NCBI GenBank assembly: GCA_008704415.1
Contig: VXIS01000284.1
Coordinates: 1 to 63,447, forward strand
Direction of reading: 5' to 3'
DNA length: 63,447 nucleotides
DNA from: Sphaerosporella brunnea
Taxonomy: Eukaryota; Ascomycota; Pezizomycetes; Pezizales; Pyronemataceae
Of the stretch, positions 34,991-43,655 are shown piece by piece. The notes beneath the pieces were generated by a model. It did not search any database and was not told the origin of the DNA. It worked only from the letters and a program-made list of their open reading frames with translations. A program made the translations under genes and the position numbers. The stretch's first letter is position 1. Every line of letters begins with the position of its first letter.

Positions 34991-37900
34991 ATGAGCCCGC
35001 TCAAACCTTCCCTGGAAAAACTAATATCTCTCCTGAAAGAGCTCGGCGAGTTTTGCCCAGATGAAAGTGTATCAGTGCGAGGGCTTCATCACACATCAAG
35101 CAGTTTTGCCGCAATGGGCAACAGTAGCACTTCGAAAGCACAGGATCCAGGACCTGCGATGCCAGGAACATTCCCCAGGCAGCGAGGAACTTCGTCGACA
35201 CAGACTTCTGCCACCACGTCCCAGTCAATTAATCAGTCGTCACAACCTCCTCCAGCAGGCTCGTCTCAGCCGGCACAAACTCCTAAGAACGGCGCTCAAT
35301 CCTCAGTGCAAGTAGTTGACAACACGCCGAGCGACCGCCGCGAAGTGGACATGGCCGCATCGCGCAAAGCGTACGCTTCACCAGGCTTAAAACCTTAGTT
35401 CCTGCTGACATATTGTAGGGTTCCTGACTCTCCAGCCTCTCCTGAGCCGGAGTTTCCCGAGCTTGAGACCCCTCGTTACTTGTTGATGGGGTTCACGTGA
35501 GTGCAGTCGGTCCGATACCTAACGAAACCAGCGCTGACGTTGAATCTGCAGGCAATATTACCGCCCCGACATGCGAAACCTCCCGATCAGCCAGGTTCCG
35601 TCCATTACTACAGACCCTGAGAAACTAGCCAAGATCTTCTCGGGGTTGAGGCAGCGACTTCCGACCGGGAACCCGGAACCTCTGGACCATTTGGACTCCG
35701 ATTCCATCAGGAACGATCCGTGGCCGATCTTCAAGGGTGAGCCTACAATGAAGAGACTACCTAAAAAATGGATTTGGGATGAAAAGCAATTCAAGCCCCT
35801 GAACCGGTGCCAGTTGATCAACAGCGTTGAACGACTGGTCGGTGTGAGGGAAGCATGCCAGATGCGTGTGATTCTCGAAAAGCTTCTGTCAAAACAGTAG
35901 GTTCTTTCTCAATCCACAGTTACAAGTACGTAGAAAACTGATCGACTCTAGGATTCATCCAAATGAATACCTGCGCACGGTCCTGGCGATTCTGCCTTTT
36001 CACCCTTTGATTGTTTTCAACTTTGCGAATTTCCTTCCCAAGGGCTATTACCTTGACATCATCGTCATTGAGGATGGGAGCAGGTCTTTCGTCTGCTACA
36101 AGTCGCCAGCGGGTCTCACATACTATTGTAACACCGGAATCGAAACTTTGGGTCGCTTCCTTTACTTTCAGCGATTCAAGGGATGCAAGGAAACCCTTAG
36201 TCTCAAGTTTCACGAAAAGACGGTTCCGGACCTGTTTTACAGTTTTGCAGGACGACGGTCTGCTTATATGAGCCGGATCGGAGAACCTTCGGTGTTTACG
36301 ATCAACCGATTCCCCTACGACCCATGCATCTTCGAGCTTCCCAAGGACTGGAAGGCCGAGTTCATAACACCGTGGGCCAGAAAAACCCGGTTTCCATCCA
36401 ACATCCCCGAGAGCCCCGACGGTGATTACTACTTTCAGTGGCTACAGTTGAAGTTGAGATATGGTTTCGGTGTACGTTTCCTGTCCACACATCATCATGT
36501 TTATCCGCTGACAGATTGTTCCAGTGGACTCCGGTGGACCGTGTGCTCTTCGAAGTTTGGCTGCGGTACAAGCTCCCCGCTCAGGCCCTGCAGGTTCGTG
36601 CGGACATGCTTGAGCACGGGGTCGATCTTCCCCCAGAGTGTATCAAATACATGAAACTGGCTCAGGTATCTCAGTGCAAGTGTCCACTCGGGTACAACTT
36701 CCGTAGACCCAAGCTTCCGATTTCCATGGTTCTTGAACACCTCGAGCACGGTATCTACCGCCACGAATGGGCGCAGGCGTCGGGTCTTTTGCCACCAGGA
36801 AACAAGATGATCGGTGAGGAGGAATTGAGCCTTGAATCTCGCCCTCTGCCGCCCGGGATCCCCGGCCGCGAGTATACTATCTGGCAGCAGATGAACCCAG
36901 AGACTCGTATTGTAAGTGGCTTTACCCCTCTATTACTAGAAAGCTTGGTTAATGCATTGCAGGTTCCACCCCAGCCTCAAGAGCCACCGGTTCAAGCTAC
37001 CGCCGAGAGTGCAGAGCCGCCGCCCCCCCCAACCCCGGAGCCGGCGGCGCCAACTCGTTTGCGTGCGCGAGCTCTGGAGATGGATAAAGAGTACAACCGT
37101 TCCCAGCTGGACAAAAAGCTTGGGACCGCGCTTGGGATAGCCCTTGCCAAGGAGGGGGCAATTCCCGCTAATGCGTTGTCATACGAAAACATCGGCTCCA
37201 TGAAGGAAACACTCGAGAGAGCTTTGTCCCAGATCTTGGAGAACGTCCCCGAGGAATTGAAGATGGATCACCTGACGCATCTGAGCAACACCATCGACTG
37301 GAAGACCTATGCGGCCCAGACGAAGCCATCTGGAAAGGACGGTAAACCCATTTCTCAGTTCTGTATCCTAGGAGCTATGAAGGATGTCCCCGACGCGCCG
37401 GAGGACGTTCCCAAAGGTTTTCTCCAGCCGCGTCTGGAGGATGCGGAGCACGTTACGGCCTTCGGACTGCATGGTGTCGATCCCGCCACCGGCCAGGAGT
37501 ACATCAGTCCCGGAGAGTTTTACGTCTCCGAATGCAGCAAGATCTATAAGGAAATTCTCCGTGATCTCGGCGCCCCCAAGTGCGCCACCAAGGACCTTCC
37601 CGGCGCCTCGAACTGGATTGCCATTGTGGGTGATAAGAGCAATGTCAACTACAGCGAACTGGCTGGATATTCAACTGAAAGTTCTTCATCGCGGTCTGTT
37701 TCTCCTGATCCTAGGTAAAAACTTCCACACATATACCCTATGAACACCCAACAATTGCTAATCCACTCTGCAGCGCTACCCCGGCGACCCAACCGGCTGC
37801 GCCGGCAAAACAGAAAGTCTGCACGAGGGCACTGCTTGACAAGGCCAGGGAGCACACCAAACAGCTGGCTCGCAGCCTCAGGGAGCCCGAAAACCCCGAA

Positions 37901-38038
37901 GCTCGTGCTGCTTACGAGGCTACCTGCAGAATGGTCTTTGGTTTGTCGCCACTGGGCAGGGGGGTCCGTTGCGATGGCTCCGGTACTGTTGCCAGGCTTC
38001 CCGTCCTCCCCAAGCCTCGTACGGATGGCAATCAGTGA
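34991..38038 (+). CDS. Unknown 908-aa protein, seven exons
   Basis: Exons: 34,991-35,370, 35,419-35,496, 35,552-35,896, 35,952-36,471, 36,525-36,911, 36,963-37,714 and 37,774-38,038. The total is 2,727 nt, an exact multiple of three, with introns of 48-59 nt and good branch points. Residues 1-125 are Ser/Pro/Gln-rich. The next ~400 residues look globular and aromatic-rich (a stretch with FNFANFLPKGYYLDIIVIED and DGDYYFQWLQLKLRYGFG). A Pro-rich linker (EPPPPPTPEP) at about 590 precedes a charged helical C-terminal half. No catalytic motif, signal peptide or membrane segment is seen. I do not recognise the family. The intron at 36,912-36,962 is 51 nt without an in-frame stop, so its retention would only add 17 residues. 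Confidence 0.8.
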
Positions 38039-38471
38039 AGCTGCACTTCGGAAGCGGGGAGGGGAGTCTTACATACTCATGGAACGTTACGCGCTCTAGA
38101 TATGTAGATCACCTGAGCAATACATCATGTGTCTTACCATTTCAAACCTAGAACTTCAACACGTAGGTGCTTGTACGCTCAAGTCCTAGGTGCCGCCCCC
38201 AAAGTTAACACTCTATAACGAGAAGGCCCAAGTTCCCCAACCCGAGCAGCGGCAAGCCAAGACCCCAGTCCCCAAATATGGTGGCAGTTGTAGTTGTATT
38301 CCCCGGAACTTGCCTGCTTTACGATGTGATACCGCATGGCAATGAAATGGTTTTTTACCTCCGTGAATACATCGTTACTCAAGGTAAGTAGTAGCAGTGC
38401 TTCTGTATCATCCCTTCGCTCGTAGAATTTAGGTTTTTGTTGCCGATTGGCAATTTCAACAATATCCAGAC

Positions 38472-38530
38472 TACCGTGTTATCCCGGTAACAAGGCAAGT
38501 CTTGCCTTGTTGCCGGGATATAATACGGTA
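38472..38530. repeat. 59-bp near-perfect palindrome
   Basis: The left arm TACCGTGTTATCCCGGTAAC continues into AAGGCAAG; the right arm is its reverse complement with a 2-nt insertion and two substitutions. The loop is at most one base. This could form a cruciform or a long RNA hairpin. It may be a tiny folded-back element; no coding content. Confidence 0.75.
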
Positions 38531-39101
38531 CATCAAATAGGCAACGCACCGCCTACAATCAACAAACCAGGTACCTACCTTCAAGGAATTGCGATTCTCT
38601 TGACTACCAATCCGTGTATGCAAGCAAGTGACGAGTTCTCTTCTATTTCCTCTTGGAGAGTTGGGGACACGTGTCTCAAAAACTCCTCTGCCGGTGCTGC
38701 TCAGACAGCAGCAAGCTCCCCCTCGAACCCCAACGACTGGCAAGCGGATGAGGCAACAGAGCGGCAGGATTCAAGCGTAGTCAGTTGTTTTGTCTCTTTT
38801 TCTGTAAATTTTTCCTGTGTTGCTCCCTACCCTAGCACCACAACTGCGTATTTTAAAATTGCGAAGAAGTTAAGGAATCCTAGATTGGGCGGATTGTTCG
38901 AGGTTAATCGGAAACGTCGTCGAGATGGGCGGGCCACACAGAGTGGTGTTGGAGGCTGTCTCTGCACTGGTGGTTTCACGCAAACATCTCTATATTTCTG
39001 ATAGACAACCCTTTATGACAGACAGCCCAAAGGAGTATCTATCTCATTTATTTTTGTTTTCGTCGCGTTCTCGCGCTAACAAAAGAAACAAAACAACGGG
39101 C

Positions 39102-39102
<1 letters not shown>

Positions 39103-39144
<42 letters not shown>
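39103..39144 (-). terminator. Extended polymerase III terminator of tRNA-Ser
   Basis: On the minus strand, 42 consecutive T residues begin two bases after the tRNA discriminator base. Four to six T residues are enough for RNA polymerase III termination, so this run is unusually long. Confidence 0.8.
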
Positions 39145-39145
<1 letters not shown>

Positions 39146-39146
39146 C

Positions 39147-39237
39147 CGTCAAGGACAGGATTCGAACCTGCGCGCCCGAAGGCATCCGCTGAACTTGTAG
39201 TAGCAGGCGAACGTGTTAACCACTCCACCACCTTGAC
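39147..39237 (-). tRNA. tRNA-Ser(GCT) with 10-nt intron
   Basis: The minus strand folds as a full tRNA. The acceptor GTCAAGG pairs with CCTTGAC; the D-arm is GTG/CAC; the anticodon stem TTCGC pairs with GCGGA; the loop CTGCTAA contains anticodon GCT. A variable arm with a GCC-TTCG-GGC hairpin marks a class II tRNA, and the T-arm is GCAGG-TTCGAAT-CCTGT. A 10-nt intron, CTACAAGTTC (39,191-39,200), sits between positions 37 and 38, the standard place. The discriminator is G, as in fungal tRNA-Ser. It decodes AGC and AGU codons. Confidence 0.95.
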
Positions 39238-39639
39238 TGATTAATAGTCAAAACAGTTTAGTGCAATACGTACTACAAATTCTGCCTCCGCTTGTATCTC
39301 CCAACTGATCCCAAAACGCACGCTCTATGGCTTTCCGACCTCTCAACATTAGGAACTGCAAAGTAGACAACATCCATCCGTGTCACCAATGCAACATTGC
39401 TGCTGGCAGAAGTTACAACCGCCGCCCACACAAAGGGTGCTGCGTTTGAAGGGGCACGGATTGGTGCATCCGGTGACAGGTCGAATGTATCTGCAAATAC
39501 AAAGCCTATACTTACAAACGCCCGTACATACAAACGGAGTATGGTATGTAGTTACCCATGGCCCATCTTGAGCTCGAGTACATCAGCACTCGAAACGCCT
39601 CGAAAAGCTCAGTTCCCGCACGCAGAACACGAGCACCCC
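39238..39639. other. Short interval between tRNA-Ser and hypothetical gene
   Basis: No feature is seen beyond the probable shared upstream regions. The frame of the following gene is open into this stretch, but the first convincing ATG is at 39,640. Confidence 0.4.
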
Positions 39640-40560
39640 ATGGCACCGACATCTATATCACCGAGCTCCCAGCCCACCACCACCACCCCGTGTGGTGACG
39701 ACCGGCAGATGCTCCGACACGTGCACCCGCTCGTTGCTTCGCTGCAGCAAAAACAACCGATCGCCCTGTCGACGCCGAAGCGTAGGCGGTGCTGTGCGTG
39801 GTTTACGTGGGCGAGCTTTTTCCCGGCGAAGGTGGGGGGGAAGCTGCTGCTCCCGTGGTGGAAGAGCAGGAGGAGGAGGGGCGTGCATGTGGATGTGAAA
39901 GCTTGGAATGGCAGGGCGATACGCCTGGGTTACGCCAGGAAGGCTCAAGTTGAGCAGCCGGGGGAGAACAATGGTGGTGGTGGTGGTGGTCAAGCGGGGG
40001 ATCCGGATCCCAGGGTGCCCTGCGTCATCATTGCCCGCCGCCATGCGCCTGAGGGGTATGTCCTGGCCTGCGAGCTGCATCGACGGTTGCGTCTGGACCG
40101 GAAGCTAGGGCTTCAGCCGATTCTTGTTCCGCCTGCTCGCCCTCTCAGTCCTGCTCTCGGCCCTCCACAACGCCCACTACAGCCGTCTTCAACGGAGATT
40201 GGCTCAAAGGAGATAGTTCAAGGGGATAGGGATCGTGATTCGCCAGAAACTGATTCAACGCGGTTACGATATCTCCGCCCCGCAAACCGCCATGACCGGT
40301 CCCTCCTAAGGGAGGTAGAAGCTTTGGTAGATATGGTCAAGCAAGCGAGCATGGAAACCCAGTCACTGGACACAAAACAGTTTGAAGCAGTGGTTGACTT
40401 GCGGGCTGAGGTTGTTGCATGGGAAATGGCGGTTTTGGATGATACACTGGTGGAGTGGGATGCTGGGGGGAGATTTGTAAAGTTTGCTGATGCGGAGAAG
40501 GTAAGGATGATCTTGGACAAGTGGAGAGAGAGGTTGGATACGATCTTTAGGAGCGGATAG
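39640..40560 (+). CDS. Hypothetical protein, 306 aa, basic middle and helical C-terminus
   Basis: The ATG at 39,640 (MAPTSISPSSQ) opens 306 codons in one exon; the frame is open 81 codons further upstream. Residues 1-60 are Ser/Thr/Pro-rich, 50-110 strongly basic with a Cys pair (KRRRCC), and 110-230 low complexity with a Gly run and a Pro-rich linker. The last ~80 residues form a charged helical domain (LLREVEALVDMVKQAS, and later VVAWEMAVLDDTLVEWDAGG). That C-terminus resembles the equivalent part of the next gene downstream (W-x3-L-x3-L-x-EW, then G-x-F-x2-[FL] and a run of Glu/Lys), which suggests two diverged tandem copies. No known family. Confidence 0.55.
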   Translation: MAPTSISPSSQPTTTTPCGDDRQMLRHVHPLVASLQQKQPIALSTPKRRRCCAWFTWASFFPAKVGGKLLLPWWKSRRRRGVHVDVKAWNGRAIRLGYARKAQVEQPGENNGGGGGGQAGDPDPRVPCVIIARRHAPEGYVLACELHRRLRLDRKLGLQPILVPPARPLSPALGPPQRPLQPSSTEIGSKEIVQGDRDRDSPETDSTRLRYLRPANRHDRSLLREVEALVDMVKQASMETQSLDTKQFEAVVDLRAEVVAWEMAVLDDTLVEWDAGGRFVKFADAEKVRMILDKWRERLDTIFRSG

Positions 40561-40879
40561 AGAAAATTCGAATGGAACAAATCCTCATGCAAGGCCGGAG
40601 TACCTGTGGAATGCCCAGTTTTTGGGGCCTTTTGAAAGATGCGGTTCTCAAACATGAATTACATTCCCAGCCCCGCCCCTGACAGTTGATACAGGACATT
40701 TCAATAGGTCATGTAATCTGAAATATATATTCCTTAAATGGCGAAAGCGTGACACCTGTCAACCACAAAGTCTCACACCCAACAATCCTGCGTGACATAA
40801 AACATCGCAAAATTCCCTTGTAACAACTGCAAACATTTCATCTGCAGCCCCCACATTTCCATCAAACTCAGGGTCTACC
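40561..40879. other. Short intergenic spacer
   Basis: About 320 bases between two co-directional hypothetical genes. Nothing is recognised except ordinary promoter-like sequence. Confidence 0.4.
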
Positions 40880-41446
40880 ATGCAAGAAGAAGCTACTTCG
40901 AATTACTCGGCCGAAGGGGTGACCAAGGTCACAAACCGCCGCAAAAAAATATCCCTCAACAGTCTCCTGAGCAGTGCAGGCACGGAGAAGACCCTCTCGA
41001 CCCCCAAACCACCATGCTCACTCGCATCCTCCAACTCCTTCCTAGAATCCCCCACTCGACCGCCTATCAAGTCCCCACAAAAACCACCACCAATCCTGCC
41101 CCGGCCAACCGCGGAGGTCGAACTCGCGCATAAGCTGCTAGATGATTTCGAAGAGTGGGTAGAGGAGCTGTGGAACGAGCTTGAACCCATAGTCCTGGAG
41201 TGGCTACATGTACGTGAAACCGGGAAATTCCAGGATTTAGTGGAGTTCGAGAAAGAGGCGCGGGAGTTTTTGAAATCTGGGAGTGATGCGTTTTTTACGT
41301 ATCCGCCCGAGGGAAATTTGGCTACGGGCTGTGATTTGAAGGGTCTGAGGCGGAGGGTGTTGGATCTAAAGACAAGTATAGCTAGGTTGGTGGACGAGCT
41401 TAGAAGGGACTTCGAGCGTGATGGTTTAGTGGGCATAGCACTGTAA
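40880..41446 (+). CDS. Hypothetical protein, 188 aa, coiled-coil-like C-terminus
   Basis: A single exon from the ATG at 40,880 (ACCATGCAAG). Residues 1-75 are Ser/Pro/Lys-rich and probably disordered. Residues 78-188 are highly charged and helical (LLDDFEEWVEELWNELEPIV, and later LRRRVLDLKTSIARLVDELR), compatible with a helical bundle or coiled coil. The pattern of Trp, Leu and Glu resembles the C-terminus of the preceding gene. No known family or localisation signal. Convergent with the zinc-finger gene that follows. Confidence 0.6.
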   Translation: MQEEATSNYSAEGVTKVTNRRKKISLNSLLSSAGTEKTLSTPKPPCSLASSNSFLESPTRPPIKSPQKPPPILPRPTAEVELAHKLLDDFEEWVEELWNELEPIVLEWLHVRETGKFQDLVEFEKEAREFLKSGSDAFFTYPPEGNLATGCDLKGLRRRVLDLKTSIARLVDELRRDFERDGLVGIAL

Positions 41447-41675
41447 GAAATGGATTTTGCACTTTTCTGGCGACAGCAATGATGAAGGTGCCTTGCAAAT
41501 AAAGAAAAGCAAATTCAGCGAGTGCGTTTACATCAAATGAACAAAAAAGGAAAGCCTTTTTGCCGAACTGCACGTCCGAGACTATTGCAAAACGACGAAA
41601 GCAAAGGAAAAGCGAAAAAACAAAACAAAAAAAAAACAAAACAAGGTAAAACATAAAGCAATTGAACAAAAAAGA

Positions 41676-42578
41676 TCAATAATACCTCCAGAACTCTATG
41701 CCCTCAAGGTCACCATCACCATCGTCGTCATCTTCATCCGTCACCATCTCATCCGAATCCTCTGCTTCTTCAGCGGGAGCCTCAAACTCTTCAAAGAAGC
41801 GGCGGACAAAGGCCTCTTCGGCCATCGTGTCGTTTTCCGCAACATTAAGATCGCGAAAAAACGAAAACCACAATTCACGTCTACGGAGATCGCAGATATC
41901 ATAGCCACAATTTCGATAATCCCCGCGGTCGTCATCGTCAGGGACGAGATATCTCCGGGGCGGCTGGGTGTACAACGCGAGGCAGTCTTCGCCGCAGAGA
42001 AAGCCAGGTGTACAGCGAAGGAAATTGCAGAATGCACACCGGGCGAAATCGATGGGGTTTTGGCATCCACAGCGGCAGCAGCGCCAGGATGGCCGCTCGC
42101 CGACGGCGAAAAAAGGGTTTCCGTTAATGTTGCGATCTGTGGAGGGAACGGGGCCGCCCGGATGTTCGAAATCGGCGTTTGCACCAAGCTCTGGAAAGTT
42201 GTTGAGCCACCAATCCCAATCACTGGACTGTTCAGTAGCATCATCATCGGCCAATGCCATTCCAATATCATGGTCAGTGTTGAAAGAATACTGGGATTCG
42301 GACTCAACCTTTATGGGACGCGGTGGGTCGACTATTCTCTGGGACACGTCTCCCGGGTACGGAGCCGTCAGGTCGATCCCCACTAATACGAGTGATAGGT
42401 AAAGGTCCATATTGAGAGTCTCCGGTGAGTTGGGGGGAACGTCTAAGCCCGGATACTCAGGGAAGGGATCAGGAGAAGGAGGTCTAGAACCAGGGGGATA
42501 TGGAGAATGGGATGGACCAGGTAGGTCTGGCGAGCATGGGAAAGGATCATCCGATTCGCTGATCTTCTCTTGAGACAT
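41676..42578 (-). CDS. RanBP2-type zinc-finger protein, acidic, 300 aa
   Basis: A single exon from the ATG at 42,578. Residues 1-60 are Pro/Ser-rich. At 165-184 lies a textbook RanBP2-type finger: W165-x-C167-x2-C170-x3-N174-x6-C181-x2-C184 (WRCCRCGCQNPIDFARCAFC). It is followed by further Cys residues (C189, C195, C199) that may extend the metal site. The last ~40 residues are an acidic run (DEDDDDGDGDLEG). RanBP2 fingers bind single-stranded RNA or ubiquitin, so a role in RNA or ubiquitin binding is an inference. No other domain is recognised. Confidence 0.75.
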   Translation of the reverse strand: MSQEKISESDDPFPCSPDLPGPSHSPYPPGSRPPSPDPFPEYPGLDVPPNSPETLNMDLYLSLVLVGIDLTAPYPGDVSQRIVDPPRPIKVESESQYSFNTDHDIGMALADDDATEQSSDWDWWLNNFPELGANADFEHPGGPVPSTDRNINGNPFFAVGERPSWRCCRCGCQNPIDFARCAFCNFLRCTPGFLCGEDCLALYTQPPRRYLVPDDDDRGDYRNCGYDICDLRRRELWFSFFRDLNVAENDTMAEEAFVRRFFEEFEAPAEEAEDSDEMVTDEDDDDGDGDLEGIEFWRYY

Positions 42579-42943
42579 GGCCGCTTCAGGGTGTTTTTAA
42601 AATAATTCGACTGATAAAAGATGACTATTTTTTGCTTCGATTCAGGTTTGTGGATGGCATGTTTAGAGCAGCGAAAGAAACCAGAAGTGCACAAGCTACG
42701 AGCAGGGCGTTATGTAGTACACGCCTTGCAGTGGGTTCAATGGCGTTGAGTGGGCGCACTGCCAGATAAAAAGGAGGGAATACCGGTAATTCAAGACCCA
42801 TGACGGACTTAAAGACCCTTAACCGAGTGGAGTTCAATGATGGGTCCTTAATATTCGGACGAAAAGGAGCGGTGAAATATCCCAGCCGCGAGGGTGCGTT
42901 GATGGTGGAGAGTATCTACGTCTTTCCCCCAAAACCGTAAAAC
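42579..42943. other. Upstream region of the zinc-finger gene and tRNA-Val
   Basis: About 365 bases between the RanBP2-type gene (-) and tRNA-Val (+). No gene is supported. The tRNA's own promoter boxes are internal. Confidence 0.4.
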
Positions 42944-43017
42944 GGTTTCATGGTGTAGTTGGTTATCACATGTGTCTAACACACACAAGGTCCCCAGATC
43001 GAGCCTGGGTGAAATCA
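42944..43017 (+). tRNA. tRNA-Val(AAC)
   Basis: All arms pair. The acceptor GGTTTCA pairs with TGAAATC (one G-T); the D-arm is GTG..CAC; the anticodon stem TGTGT pairs with ACACA; the loop CTAACAC contains anticodon AAC; the T-arm is CCCAG-ATCGAGC-CTGGG; the discriminator is A. There is no intron. The T-loop reads ATCGAGC instead of the common TTCGAAT, so the B-box is slightly unusual. It decodes GUN valine codons after A34 is modified to inosine. Confidence 0.93.
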
Positions 43018-43024
43018 GTCCATC

Positions 43025-43032
43025 TTTTTTTT
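43025..43032 (+). terminator. Polymerase III terminator of tRNA-Val
   Basis: Eight consecutive T residues start seven bases after the tRNA-Val discriminator, the normal polymerase III stop signal. Confidence 0.85.
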
Positions 43033-43655
43033 CCCCTTTTCCTCAGCCTACCTTATCAGTGGGGTAGCACACCAAACGACGGGCCTCCTCCCGAGGTAAG
43101 ACAACGGCGGGCAGCCGATTGACTCCCACCCAGAGTAGTCTGAAACACGAAGCAACAACCCCGTTTATGGACACCTATCTACAACTTTCTACTACCTAGA
43201 AAAAAGCAACCTGCTCATGATTCCTTTTCCGCTCCATACAACCAAAAGGAAAGAAAAAAAAAACATAAACCCACAGATGGTTGTATCGCCAACGCAAACA
43301 AAACAACAGTGGAGACACACTGTCTCCTAACGTATGTACTGAGTACATAGTGTAACATCTCCGGCAATCATCATTTTCTCTACTTGGTGACCCGTAAGTA
43401 GAATACCCTGAAATCGAGAATCGAGAAAAACACAGGCACGCAAAAACACCCAAACCTCCACTCCAGAAAAAACAAAGATAACCCGATTCCCAGAAAAATA
43501 CACAAGAAAAAATGCAAATGCAAACCACCCCATTTTATGTCCACGCGCCCATCCCGCGCAGCGCCTTGTCATACCCGTTTAAAAAGCTACAGATACAATG
43601 ATGCGAGAGGAAATAGAAAAACGGAAACACACTTGGCGACTGATATTCTTAACTT
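43033..43655. other. Intergenic region downstream of tRNA-Val
   Basis: About 620 bases, A-rich on the + strand near the end, probably including 3'UTR of the transcription-factor gene on the minus strand. No gene is recognised. Confidence 0.4.

Larger units (their letters stand above)
38039..39146. other. Intergenic region with a palindrome and long A-run
   Basis: No gene is supported. It contains the 59-bp palindrome at 38,472-38,530 and a 42-base A-run at 39,103-39,144, which is the T-run terminator of the minus-strand tRNA-Ser. Confidence 0.5.
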
